Assembly: GCA_964469735.1 (NCBI GenBank)
Contig: CAYXYS010000004.1
Coordinates: forward strand, 1-20,576
From: JACOYH01 sp964469735
GTDB lineage: Bacteria > Patescibacteriota > Minisyncoccia > Minisyncoccales > MHMH01
Direction: 5' to 3'
DNA length: 20,576 nucleotides
A program made the translations under genes and the position numbers. The notes under the pieces were generated by a model, which was given only the letters and a program-made list of their open reading frames with translations, was not told where the DNA came from and searched no databases. Numbering within the stretch: the first letter of the stretch is position 1; the number at the start of each line of letters is the position of its first letter. Shown here in pieces: positions 13,731-19,983 of the stretch.

Positions 13731-13762
13731 TTCGGGCAACTCTTCGATTCCCGTTACCCGCT
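13731..13762 (+). pseudogene. 3' fragment of a tRNA-Gly with the same upstream junction as the tRNA elements
   Basis: TTCGATTCCCGTTACCCGCT is a T-loop plus acceptor end as in tRNA-Gly, but no cloverleaf precedes it. It is preceded by TTCGGGCAACTC, the same bases (CGGGCAACTC before TTCGA) that end the elements after tRNA-Gln and, with one change, tRNA-Lys. Its acceptor differs from the tRNA-Gly(CCC) at 12042, so the parent tRNA is elsewhere. Confidence 0.65.
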
Positions 13763-13891
13763 CAAGCGGTTAACTTTATGGGCTAGCTTTATGAGCCGCA
13801 TCTTCATTTTTCCATCGAGGCCGGCGGGGCCAATATCGACTCCCTCAAGTTTATTGAAGCGACAAAGGGAGAAGTATTTTAATATTAAAAT

Positions 13892-13918
13892 AAAGCAGGC
13901 GAATTTCGCCTGCTTTTG
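13892..13918. terminator. Bidirectional terminator
   Basis: AAAGCAGGCGA-ATT-TCGCCTGCTTT, an 11-bp stem, with TTTTGTATTT on the + side and TTTATTTTAATA on the - side. It would end transcripts of the DUF5667 gene and of the minus-strand gene at 14001. Confidence 0.88.
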
Positions 13919-14000
13919 TATTTCTGGATTACTTCCGCAAACTCTAATGGTAATTAGGGTCTCTGGAAGTAAGGGAAGAACAAGTCTTCCCTTTAGAGGA

Positions 14001-14339
14001 CTAAGCGTCCTCTTCCGAGACGTAGAATTGCTGGTTCCAGGGGTTTCGTAAGATGAGGACTCTACGTTCATCCTCATCTTCGGGGGATACGCGTACGGTA
14101 ACGTACGTGTATGCCCCTTCCTGGACCAGGGTGCGCCAACGTGGACCGGTTGGCAGCCAGAACCAGTGAGCTCTTTCGCCGAAGTGTTCGGCGACGGCTT
14201 TGCTGATGTGGAACTCGAATAGCTTTTCGAGTTCCCTGGCTTCTGACGAGCTTATAATCTCGCCAGTCGGTTCCGTCTTCCGACGGGAAATGCGGATGTG
14301 CACGTCGCCTGGGGCGCGCACGGTGATGGTTTCTGCCAT
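14001..14339 (-). CDS. Hypothetical protein, 112 aa
   Basis: I do not recognise the family. The start is set by SD GGAGG, 6 nt before ATG at 14339 (MAETITVRAPGDVHIRI); the open frame continues upstream but that part is leader RNA full of hairpins. The protein is soluble, a mix of predicted strands and a middle helix (SSEARELEKLFEFHISKAVAEHF), followed by aromatic-rich HWFWLPTGPRW and a last strand-rich part with an acidic SPEDEDERR loop. GC-rich codons with many CGN arginines are unlike the core genes. It has its own promoter and a 150-nt structured leader, and reads opposite to its left neighbour. Confidence 0.75.
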   Translation of the reverse strand: MAETITVRAPGDVHIRISRRKTEPTGEIISSSEARELEKLFEFHISKAVAEHFGERAHWFWLPTGPRWRTLVQEGAYTYVTVRVSPEDEDERRVLILRNPWNQQFYVSEEDA

Positions 14340-14491
14340 TTTACACCTCCTGTGCATCCAATGGCTAAGATGCACTCTGCCGCACCGTTTCTCTCCCTTT
14401 CGGTGAGAGTGTCTTTCATGGCGGCGAAATAGTCTTTTGTGAAAAGAGCATTTCGCCACCATGGAAGAATACTTATTTCAATTTGCTTTAT
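14340..14491 (-). promoter_or_regulatory. Structured 5' leader RNA of the 112-aa gene
   Basis: From the predicted start (about 14491) the leader is about 150 nt, in a genome stretch where most leaders are very short. On the - strand it can form three hairpins: GGTGGCGAAAT/ATTTCGCCGCC, CTCTC/GAGAG around ACCGAAAGG, and TGCATC/GATGCA directly before the SD. It could be a regulatory leader; no known riboswitch class is recognised. Confidence 0.55.
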
Positions 14492-14497
14492 GTTCTG

Positions 14498-14525
14498 AGT
14501 ATAACATAATTATTAATATTGTCAA
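14498..14525 (-). promoter_or_regulatory. Promoter of the 112-aa gene
   Basis: On the - strand TTGACA (complement of 14520-14525), a 16-nt spacer and TATACT (complement of 14498-14503). Confidence 0.8.
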
Positions 14526-14530
14526 TAGGG

Positions 14531-14667
14531 CTAAACAAAAAACCAGCCGTTTGGCTGATTTCTTGTCCTAAGAGAACCTTGTTTAACGCTCGCTTAGGAT
14601 ATTAGCGGGAGGCAATAGCGTGATGGCTATTTACTCCTTAGAGTCCCGCTGCCTTATTTGGTTTGAG
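14531..14667 (-). terminator. Structured 3' untranslated region and terminator of the lipoprotein gene
   Basis: On the - strand, after the lipoprotein stop, AGCGGGA/TCCCGCT encloses AATAGC/GCTATT, then CTAAG-type arms TCCTAAG/CTTAGGA pair across 20 nt. Last, CAGCC-AAAC-GGCTG is followed by GTTTTTTGTTT (14557 down to 14531), a good Rho-independent terminator. The upstream hairpins could be a 3'-UTR-derived small RNA, but there is no further sign. Confidence 0.65.
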
Positions 14668-15027
14668 TTAACGTTCCAGTAATAGGTTCGTTAACCCTTC
14701 CCTGAGGTTTTTTACCACAATCTCTTCAGAGAGAGATGCGGTTCTGACCTCGTCGCATTCCAGCGACGTCGGACCTATCAGTAGAATATACCGATGGCCC
14801 GGGTTGTCGATGCGGTATATCATCACTCTTGCGGGCAGGTGATAGTCCGCCGGCAAGTCTACGGCTGCAGGGTCGCTGTTGAATGACAGTCCATAGCCGT
14901 TGCTTACCTTAATGGCACTTGCGCCGGGTTCGATGGTCACATCGGGACCTTTGGTGTTGCCGGAACATCCGACAATAGCTGCCATTACGACAATAAGGAC
15001 GATTACCGTTACCATTAATAATTTCAT
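14668..15027 (-). CDS. Hypothetical lipoprotein, 119 aa
   Basis: Predicted to be exported and lipid-anchored. Residues 1-20 form a hydrophobic signal (MKLLMVTVIVLIVVMAAIVG) directly followed by Cys, a lipobox (AIVGC). The mature part is about 99 residues, mostly strands, with an RVMIYRIDN...YILLIGPTS stretch, one further Cys and a C-terminal helix (EEIVVKNLREGLTNLLLE). No family recognised. A strong SD (GGAGG, 9 nt before ATG) and a consensus promoter precede it. Codons are more GC-rich than in the core genes. It has the same orientation and style as the 112-aa gene, but each has its own promoter. Confidence 0.8.
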   Translation of the reverse strand: MKLLMVTVIVLIVVMAAIVGCSGNTKGPDVTIEPGASAIKVSNGYGLSFNSDPAAVDLPADYHLPARVMIYRIDNPGHRYILLIGPTSLECDEVRTASLSEEIVVKNLREGLTNLLLER

Positions 15028-15058
15028 TGTTAATGGCCTCCTTTCTGGAATATCTTAT

Positions 15059-15086
15059 ATTATATAACTTTATGATATTTTGTCAA
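15059..15086 (-). promoter_or_regulatory. Promoter of the lipoprotein gene
   Basis: On the - strand TTGACA (complement of 15081-15086), a 16-nt spacer and TATAAT (complement of 15059-15064). Confidence 0.85.
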
Positions 15087-15142
15087 GGATAATTGTTCTG
15101 GTAATTATTGGAAGTTTTTGTTAAAATAATTTTGTATTTCCA

Positions 15143-15622
15143 ATGAAGAACACGTCTAAAGATAAAAAAATCATCGTAGCTGTATCGGGCGGATTCGATC
15201 CTGTTCATGTAGGACATGTCAGGATGTTCAGGGAAGCTGCTAAACTTGGAGACAAGCTGGTAGTCATACTCAACAACGATAACTGGCTTTTAGCTAAAAA
15301 GGGATATGTCTTTATGCCCGAAAAAGAGAGGAAGGAAATACTGGAAGCGTTTTCTTTTGTGGATAAGGTCGTTTTAAGTTCCCACGAAGCTAATCCAAAA
15401 GACATGAGCGTCAGCTCGGAGATTAGGGAAATTAAGCCCGATATTTTCGCTAACGGCGGAGACAGAAAAAAGGGAAATATCCCCGAGGTCGAAGTTTGTT
15501 CAGAGATAGATTGCAAAATGGCCTACAGTATAGGAAAAGGAGGAAAGATTCAGTCCAGCTCCTGGTTGTCTCGCAACCTTAAGGAGGCCTTGAAAAATAA
15601 AGGGATTAGAGGTAAAAAATAG
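15143..15622 (+). CDS. Cytidylyltransferase-family nucleotidyltransferase (RfaE/TagD-like)
   Basis: Transfers a nucleotide (CMP or AMP) to a sugar- or glycerol-phosphate; the substrate cannot be told. The protein has 159 residues. The nucleotide-binding signature GGFDPVHVGHVRMFREA (residues 16-32) includes HxGH. Then KLVVILNNDNW near 44, FMPEKERKEILEAFSFVDKVVLS near 63, and the second half with DIFANGGDRKKGN near 106 and SSWLSRNL near 146, in place of the usual ISS(T/S)xIR. This order matches the HldE/RfaE nucleotidyltransferase domain and glycerol-3-phosphate cytidylyltransferases. TAAAAT at 15122-15127 suggests a leader of about 9 nt; no SD. The stop is 6 nt before the interrupted tRNA-Thr, so the tRNA may be read from this transcript. 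Confidence 0.88.
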   Translation: MKNTSKDKKIIVAVSGGFDPVHVGHVRMFREAAKLGDKLVVILNNDNWLLAKKGYVFMPEKERKEILEAFSFVDKVVLSSHEANPKDMSVSSEIREIKPDIFANGGDRKKGNIPEVEVCSEIDCKMAYSIGKGGKIQSSSWLSRNLKEALKNKGIRGKK

Positions 15623-15651
15623 AGTCTTGCCGGAGTAGCTCAGTGGCTAGA

Positions 15652-15760
15652 CCTGCCCGCCAGAGCCTAAGCCGATGTAGCTCAATGGCAGAGCAATCGC
15701 TTCGTAAGCGATAGGTTGTGGGTTCAAATCCCACCGTCGGCTCAGGCTTTGGCAGGCGGG
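15652..15760. mobile_element. 109-bp unit with terminal inverted repeats carrying a complete tRNA-Thr
   Basis: The left arm CCTGCCCGCCAGAGCCT (15652-15668) and right arm AGGCTTTGGCAGGCGGG (15744-15760) pair over 17 positions (14 Watson-Crick, 2 G-T, 1 mismatch). They start and stop exactly at the borders of the interruption. Inside are AA, a whole tRNA-Thr and one C. No target-site duplication is seen. It has no protein-coding capacity. Confidence 0.88.
15671..15742 (+). tRNA. tRNA-Thr (anticodon CGT), inner copy
   Basis: 72-nt cloverleaf: acceptor GCCGATG/CGTCGGC (one T-G pair), D-stem GCTC/GAGC, anticodon arm ATCGC-TTCGTAA-GCGAT, T-arm GTGGG-TTCAAAT-CCCAC, discriminator T. It has the same anticodon as the interrupted outer tRNA but differs at many stem positions with pairing kept, so it is not a fresh duplicate. 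Confidence 0.95.
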
Positions 15761-15846
15761 GCAATTCTTTCGTAAAGAATAGGCCGTGAGTTCGAATCTC
15801 ACCTCCGGCTCATAAAAGATGTTCTTTTAAAAAAGGAGGAATAAAA

Positions 15847-16119
15847 ATGAAAGAGAAGATTATAAACTACGCTTCAGTTTTATCCGGGTTCGAGAGGCTG
15901 ATGGCAGAGCTGGGAAGGCTAAACAAGGAAGTAGCCGCAAAGTGCCTTCAAAAGAAAGAGGAAATGCTGAACATGATGCGGGAGGTTTCTTCCGACGAGG
16001 AGTTCCGCGAACTCCTGCTAGACTGCCCCGATCAGGCGAGCTACGAATTTTTGGCTTCGGTCATGGGGGAAGTAATAGGGCCAGCCAGGGTTTTAGAGAT
16101 AGAAGCCGGCGCTTGCTGA
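15847..16119 (+). CDS. Small helical hypothetical protein, 90 aa, after the tRNA-Thr locus
   Basis: Not recognised. SD GGAGG lies 7 nt before ATG. The protein looks all-helical (SGFERLMAELGRLNKEVAAKCLQKKEEMLNMM, then a second helix), acidic, with three Cys and no membrane segment. No promoter is seen between the tRNA-Thr and the gene, so it may be read through from the tRNA transcript. It is followed at once by the 96-aa gene: the stop TGA overlaps that gene's SD, so the two form one operon ended by the terminator at 16426. Confidence 0.75.
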   Translation: MKEKIINYASVLSGFERLMAELGRLNKEVAAKCLQKKEEMLNMMREVSSDEEFRELLLDCPDQASYEFLASVMGEVIGPARVLEIEAGAC

Positions 16120-16129
16120 GGAGGTGCCC

Positions 16130-16420
16130 ATGGATATTCCAAGGAAAGATGACATTGAAAGAGAAGAATTTAACAAGGTTATTGCAGAAGCAGATTTGAT
16201 CTCCGGACAAATCGAAAGAGCAATGAAAAGCGACTTTAAGCCGGGCGGGGAACTGTCGGTTCCTTTGTCCCGCTGGCCTTCAGACGAGGTTCAAGCAGAA
16301 GTCATTCGGCGATTCAAGGAAGCCGGTTGGACAGTCGTTTTTCAAAAGACCGAGTGGCTCGGCTACAAACAGCACAAAGCCTGGAAACCCAGAAATGCAG
16401 GTGTTGTAAAAGTAAGTTGA
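16130..16420 (+). CDS. Hypothetical protein, 96 aa
   Basis: Not recognised. The start at 16130 is set by AGGAGG (16119-16124), 5 nt before ATG; a GTG two codons earlier overlaps that SD and is rejected. The first half is helical (DDIEREEFNKVIAEADLISGQIERAM). The second reads PLSRWPSDEVQAEVIRRFKEAGWTVVFQKTEW, a helix-turn-strand layout ending in a basic tail (GYKQHKAWKPRN). Such short alpha/beta units with EAGWxV also occur in phage proteins, but that is only a likeness. It is the second gene of a two-gene unit with the 90-aa gene. Confidence 0.75.
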   Translation: MDIPRKDDIEREEFNKVIAEADLISGQIERAMKSDFKPGGELSVPLSRWPSDEVQAEVIRRFKEAGWTVVFQKTEWLGYKQHKAWKPRNAGVVKVS

Positions 16421-16425
16421 AATAT

Positions 16426-16455
16426 AAAGACGGCGCTAAGCGCTGTCTTTTTTTG
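16426..16455 (+). terminator. Terminator of the 90-aa/96-aa gene pair
   Basis: AAAGAC-GGCGC-TAA-GCGCT-GTCTTT forms an 11-bp stem (one G-T pair), followed by a run of T. Confidence 0.9.
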
Positions 16456-16456
16456 C

Positions 16457-16484
16457 TTGTTTTTTGGGTGAAACGTGATAAAAT
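16457..16484 (+). promoter_or_regulatory. Promoter of the SPFH-prfB-ftsEX unit
   Basis: TTGTTT (16457-16462), a 16-nt spacer and an extended -10 TGATAAAAT (TAAAAT at 16479-16484). The predicted leader is about 28 nt. Confidence 0.6.
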
Positions 16485-16518
16485 CAGAAAAGACAGTTTA
16501 ATATTAATTTACAAAAAA

Positions 16519-17283
16519 ATGGCAGGACTAATTTACACAATATTGGGAGTCGCTTTGTTTCTTACCTTAATCTCCATCAGGCAGATAAACCAGTACGAAA
16601 AGGGAATAAGGTTTGTTTTGGGAAGGTATGCCGGTCTTATGGAACCCGGTTGGAGGCTGGTCTGGCCTATTATTCAGGGCTATCGCAAGGTTGACTTGAG
16701 GGTTAAAGCCGTTGACGTTCCCAACCAGGAAGCCATAACCAAAGATAACGTTTCAGTCAGCGTTAACGCCGTTATTTACTATAAGGTTAAGGACGCCAAC
16801 AAGGCGATTTTGGAGGTTGAAAACTTTTATTATGCCATTTCCCAGCTGGCCCAAACTACTATGAGGAACGCCGTTGGCCAGGTGGACCTGGACGAATTGC
16901 TTTCTCAAAGAGACAGGGTTTCAGAAAACATTCGCAGCATAATAGATGCAGCTACCGATCCTTGGGGCATCAAGGTGGACAATGTGGAATTAAAGGACGT
17001 TGTTCTGCCGGAAGAAATGAAAAGAGTAATCGGCAGGCAGGCTGAAGCTGAAAGAGAGAAGAGAGCTATTATTATCAAAGCTGAAGGAGAAGTGGCTGCT
17101 GCCAACAATATGGCATCGGCTGCAGAAAAGCTTTCTACAGCTAAGGGCGCTCTACATTTAAGAACTCTTCAGTCGATTAACGACATCAGTTCGGATCAGT
17201 CAAACACAATAGTCTTTGCCGTTCCTTTGGAAATACTGAGAGCTTTTGAAAAGTTCGGTAAGGATAAAAAGGAAAATGAGTAA
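16519..17283 (+). CDS. SPFH/stomatin-like membrane protein (slipin)
   Basis: Membrane-anchored scaffold of the stomatin/prohibitin family; the bacterial role is linked to membrane microdomains and proteases. The protein has 254 residues from ATG at 16519. Residues 2-20 are one membrane helix (AGLIYTILGVALFLTLISI). The SPFH domain starts INQYEKGIRFVLGRYAGLMEPGWRLVWP and goes on KVDLRVKAVDVPNQEAITKDNVSVSVNAVIYYKV, a classic slipin stretch. A helical part follows with LPEEMKRVIGRQAEAEREKRAIIIKAEGE. It ends IVFAVPLEILRAF. An open frame extends upstream to 16327 but crosses a terminator, so the later ATG is chosen. No SD. It overlaps the prfB start by 8 nt. No NfeD partner gene is nearby. Confidence 0.92.
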   Translation: MAGLIYTILGVALFLTLISIRQINQYEKGIRFVLGRYAGLMEPGWRLVWPIIQGYRKVDLRVKAVDVPNQEAITKDNVSVSVNAVIYYKVKDANKAILEVENFYYAISQLAQTTMRNAVGQVDLDELLSQRDRVSENIRSIIDAATDPWGIKVDNVELKDVVLPEEMKRVIGRQAEAEREKRAIIIKAEGEVAAANNMASAAEKLSTAKGALHLRTLQSINDISSDQSNTIVFAVPLEILRAFEKFGKDKKENE

Positions 17284-18329
17284 CATTGAAGAGAAAAAAG
17301 AAGATTTGAAGGCTAAACTCCTCCATTTGGAGGACCGTCTTTGACATAAAAAATAAGGAGAAGAAGGCCCGGGAGCTGGAAAAGGAAGTTCAAGATCCCA
17401 GCCTTTGGGACGACAAGGAGAGGGCAGTCGAAGCCAACCAGCAGTTAAGTTCCTTGCAGCAGGAATTAACTGAATTCAAGGATTTAAGAGACGAATTGGA
17501 GTTGGTGGGATCGGAAGAAGAGGTTTCGGAATTGGAAAGGAGGCTGGAGAAAAAAGAAATGGAAACTTTTTTGTCGGAAAAATACGATAAGGGTTCAGCT
17601 CTTCTTTCTATATACGCTGGAGCGGGGGGCCAGGATGCCCAGGACTGGGCTACTATGCTTTTGAGGATGTATTTAAGATATGCTGACAGGAAGGGGTTTT
17701 CAGCTAAGATTTTAAGCCAGTCTTTCGGCGAGCCGGGGCCCGAGGGAAGGATAGGAACCAAGTCGGTTACCGTAGAAATTAAAGGGAAGCTGGCTTACGG
17801 CCTGCTGAAAAAAGAAACTGGAGTCCATAGGCTGGTTAGGATATCTCCTTTTTCGGCTCAGTCTCTGCGCCATACTTCCTTTGCTATGGTCGAGGTGATG
17901 CCTGAAATTTCAGCTGAGCAGGAGAATATTAAGATTAATCCTGAAGACTTAAGAATAGAAACCTACAGGGCTTCTGGTCCCGGGGGCCAATACGTCAATC
18001 GCAGGGAGTCGGCTATAAGAATTACCCATCTCCCCACTAATACGGTTGTTACTTGCCAATCGGAAAGGCTTCAGGGAGCTAATAGGGATAAGGCAATGAA
18101 GATGCTGTATTCCAAGCTTTATCAGCTAAAAGAGCAGGAAAAAGCCAAAGAAATGGCAAGAATCAAAGGGAAGGCGGTATCGATAGAATGGGGAAGCCAA
18201 ATACGCTCTTACGTTCTTCATCCTTACAAGTTGGTAAAAGACGTCAGGACTGGAGTTGAAAGCACTCAAGTGGAAGAGGTTCTGGACGGGGATTTAGACC
18301 AGTTTATCGAAGCTGAAATAAGACTATAA
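17276..18329 (+). CDS. prfB: Peptide chain release factor 2, with programmed +1 frameshift
   Basis: RF2 ends translation at UGA and UAA. Codons 1-22 run from ATG at 17276 to CTT (17339-17341), then an in-frame TGA (17342-17344). Skipping one base (T17342) and reading GAC at 17343 continues to the TAA at 18327-18329, about 350 residues in all, the family length. RF2 marks are the SPF anticodon-like tripeptide (RISPFSAQS) and the GGQ catalytic motif (GPGGQYVNRRESAIR). Low RF2 lets ribosomes pause at UGA and shift, so RF2 controls its own level. The start overlaps the end of the SPFH gene, and the stop overlaps the ftsE start by one base. Because the shift needs UGA to be a stop, this organism does not recode UGA. 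Confidence 0.96.
17330..17345 (+). promoter_or_regulatory. RF2 programmed +1 frameshift site
   Basis: GGAGG (17330-17334 region) acts as the internal SD-like stimulator just before CGT-CTT-TGA-C. CTTTGAC is the classic slippery heptamer: CTT, stop TGA, and a following C that weakens the stop. Confidence 0.93.
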
Positions 18330-19018
18330 TGATAGACTTTCAAAACATAACAAAAATATACAAAACAGGCGCTTGCCCCATAATAGCTTTAAGGGATGTT
18401 TCTTTTTCGGTCAGCCCCGGAGAGTTTGTTTCTATCGTGGGCAGGTCGGGGGCCGGCAAGACCACACTTTTTAAATTGCTGTTGGCAGAAGAAAAACCCA
18501 CTTCGGGAAGCATTTATGTAGACGAAGCGGACGTTCATTCTTTGAGGCCTTCCCAACTCCCTTACTTCAGGAGAAAAATGGGAGTGGTTTTTCAGGACTA
18601 CAAGCTTTTGGACTCAAAGACCGTTTATGAGAACGTAGCTTACGTTTTGGAAGTAATGGGGGCCTTGGAAAAAGATATTTCAAAAGACGTTCCCAAGGTA
18701 TTGGAACTGACAGGCCTTTTGGAAAGAGCCAATAATTTTCCCGAAGAACTGTCGGGAGGAGAAAAACAAAGAGCTGCCATAGCCAGGGCTTTAATACACA
18801 GGCCCGACGTTATTTTAGCAGACGAGCCCACGGGAAACCTTGACCCCTTTCATACAAAAGAGATAATCAGGCTATTGGACAAGGTTAACCAAATGGGCAC
18901 CACCGTTTTGCTCGCCACCCATAATCAGGACGTGATTAATGCTTTGGAGAAAAGAGTCATTACCTTAGAGGAGGGTCGGGTTATAAGGGACGAGCAAAGA
19001 GGAAGATTTACTTTGTAA
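18329..19018 (+). CDS. ftsE: FtsE, cell-division ABC ATPase
   Basis: ATPase of the FtsEX complex, which controls peptidoglycan hydrolases at the septum. The protein has 229 residues. Walker A GRSGAGKTT (residues 38-46), Q-loop VVFQDYKLLDSKTVYENVAY near 87, signature LSGGEKQR near 142, Walker B VILADEPTGNLD near 161 and the switch His in LLATHNQDV near 195. The DYKLLDxKTVYENVA and ADEPTGNLDP stretches are typical of FtsE. Its ATG overlaps the prfB stop (TAATG) and ftsX follows after 1 nt, so the three genes are coupled. No SD of its own. Confidence 0.95.
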   Translation: MIDFQNITKIYKTGACPIIALRDVSFSVSPGEFVSIVGRSGAGKTTLFKLLLAEEKPTSGSIYVDEADVHSLRPSQLPYFRRKMGVVFQDYKLLDSKTVYENVAYVLEVMGALEKDISKDVPKVLELTGLLERANNFPEELSGGEKQRAAIARALIHRPDVILADEPTGNLDPFHTKEIIRLLDKVNQMGTTVLLATHNQDVINALEKRVITLEEGRVIRDEQRGRFTL

Positions 19019-19019
19019 T

Positions 19020-19931
19020 ATGTTTTTAATTTCGCTTAAAAGAGCAATTAAATCGGGATGGAAGGGCTTCCGCAGGCAGGGAGGGCTTTCCTTTGCCACC
19101 ATTTTTATTTTAATAATAACCATTTCCTTGGTTACTTCTTTGTTCTTTTTCCAAAAGACTTCTCAATATTTAGTGGAGAGTTTGAAGGAAAAAGTGGATA
19201 TGTACGTTTACTTCCAGGAAGAGCTGACCAACGACAGGATAATGGAAATACAAGAGGAGCTTTCCAAGATGCCTGAAATAAAAGAAATAGTGTATATTTC
19301 CAGGGAGGAAGCCTTGGAAAGGTTTAAAGAAAGGCATGAGAAGGACGAGGCTATTTTGGAGTCTCTGCAGGAGCTGGGCAGGAATCCCTTGCTGGCTTCT
19401 TTAAACATTAAGGCTTGGGATGCTACTCAGTACGCTGCTATATCCAGTTTTTTGACGAACGCTTCTTTTAACGATTTGATAGCCAAGGTTGACTATCAGC
19501 AAAAAAAGTCGGCAATAGACAAGATATTTTCCATTACAGACAGCATTAATACTGCCGGGGTGGTGGCCAGCATAATCTTTGCCGTGGTGGCCGTTTTAGT
19601 GGCCTTTAATACTGTCCGGCTGGCCATTTACAACCGGAGGGAAGAAATAGAGACAATGAGGTTAGTAGGGGCTTCCAACTGGTTTATCCGCGGCCCCTTC
19701 CTTGTGCAGGGGATGATAAGCGGGTTGCTGGCGGTTTTAACCACCTTGATTATATTCGGTGTGGGCTTGTATTTTTTGGCTCCCCATCTGGAATTCCTTA
19801 TTCCCGGATGCAATATCTTCGATTATTTCCTTAACAATCTTTGGCTGGTGGTCTTGCTCCAGCTGGCTACCGGCGTGGGCCTGGGAGCTCTATCCAGCTG
19901 GATTGCCGTGATGAAGTATTTGAAGATTTAA
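19020..19931 (+). CDS. ftsX: FtsX, cell-division membrane protein
   Basis: Membrane partner of FtsE. The protein has 303 residues. The layout is a cytoplasmic start (LKRAIKSGWKGFRRQGGLSFATIFILIITISLVTSLFF, helix 1 near 24-45), a large outer domain (VDMYVYFQEELTNDRIMEIQEELSKMPEIKEIVYISREEALERFKE, near 62-107) and three further helices from about 180 on. Between helices 2 and 3 is NRREEIETMRLVGASNWFIRGPFLVQG, the conserved FtsX motif. It starts 1 nt after the ftsE stop. Gene order prfB-ftsE-ftsX is found in many bacteria. The hydrolase or adaptor it activates is not in the window. Confidence 0.95.
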   Translation: MFLISLKRAIKSGWKGFRRQGGLSFATIFILIITISLVTSLFFFQKTSQYLVESLKEKVDMYVYFQEELTNDRIMEIQEELSKMPEIKEIVYISREEALERFKERHEKDEAILESLQELGRNPLLASLNIKAWDATQYAAISSFLTNASFNDLIAKVDYQQKKSAIDKIFSITDSINTAGVVASIIFAVVAVLVAFNTVRLAIYNRREEIETMRLVGASNWFIRGPFLVQGMISGLLAVLTTLIIFGVGLYFLAPHLEFLIPGCNIFDYFLNNLWLVVLLQLATGVGLGALSSWIAVMKYLKI

Positions 19932-19954
19932 GGCTGGAAAAATCAACAGTTTGA

Positions 19955-19963
19955 TGGTATAAT
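19955..19963 (+). promoter_or_regulatory. Extended -10 promoter of the tRNA-Gln island
   Basis: TGGTATAAT (19955-19963) with the consensus TATAAT at 19958-19963. The expected start is about 19970, 14 nt before the broken tRNA-Gln. It would now drive the remnant, the GIY-YIG gene and the intact tRNA-Gln together. No clear -35. Confidence 0.65.
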
Positions 19964-19983
19964 ATTTCCGGCTTTATTAACAT

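Larger units (their letters stand above)
13641..14000. other. Intergenic region with a tRNA fragment and hairpins
   Basis: No gene is supported. It holds a tRNA-Gly 3' fragment (13731-13762), the hairpin arms CTCCCT/AGGGAG around 13839-13870, a perfect 18-nt AT palindrome at 13875-13892 and a terminator (13892-13918). Two hairpins near the stop of the following minus-strand gene are AAGGGAAGA/TCTTCCCTT and AGAGGAC/GTCCTCT. A minus-strand open frame here contains a protein-like stretch (GVDIGPAGLDGKMKMRLIKL) but crosses the terminator, so I do not call it. Confidence 0.6.
15629..15810 (+). tRNA. tRNA-Thr (anticodon CGT), interrupted in the D-stem by a 109-nt unit
   Basis: Joining 15629-15651 to 15761-15810 gives a perfect 73-nt cloverleaf: acceptor GCCGGAG/CTCCGGC, D-stem GCTC/GAGC, anticodon arm ATTCT-TTCGTAA-AGAAT (CGT), T-arm GTGAG-TTCGAAT-CTCAC, discriminator T. 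The break splits the D-stem 3' strand as GA|GC. All stems are intact, so either the insertion is recent or the outer tRNA is still under selection. Whether it is functional, split or dead cannot be decided from sequence. Confidence 0.9.

Noticed and set aside
13754..14077. Minus-strand open frame with a protein-like stretch (GVDIGPAGLDGKMKM)
   Set aside because: It runs through a strong bidirectional terminator and the neighbouring gene's stop region and has no start signal; at most a decayed gene piece.
14001..14462. Longer version of the 112-aa gene starting at 14462
   Set aside because: The added 41 residues are coded by leader hairpins and are rich in Arg, His and Cys; the SD fits only the ATG at 14339.
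16327..16518. Upstream extension of the SPFH gene
   Set aside because: It overlaps the preceding gene and crosses its terminator and the SPFH promoter; the family start with its membrane helix fits 16519.
17342..17344. In-frame TGA in prfB as a nonsense mutation or TGA recoding
   Set aside because: It has the exact CTT-TGA-C context of the known RF2 frameshift and the downstream frame is intact.
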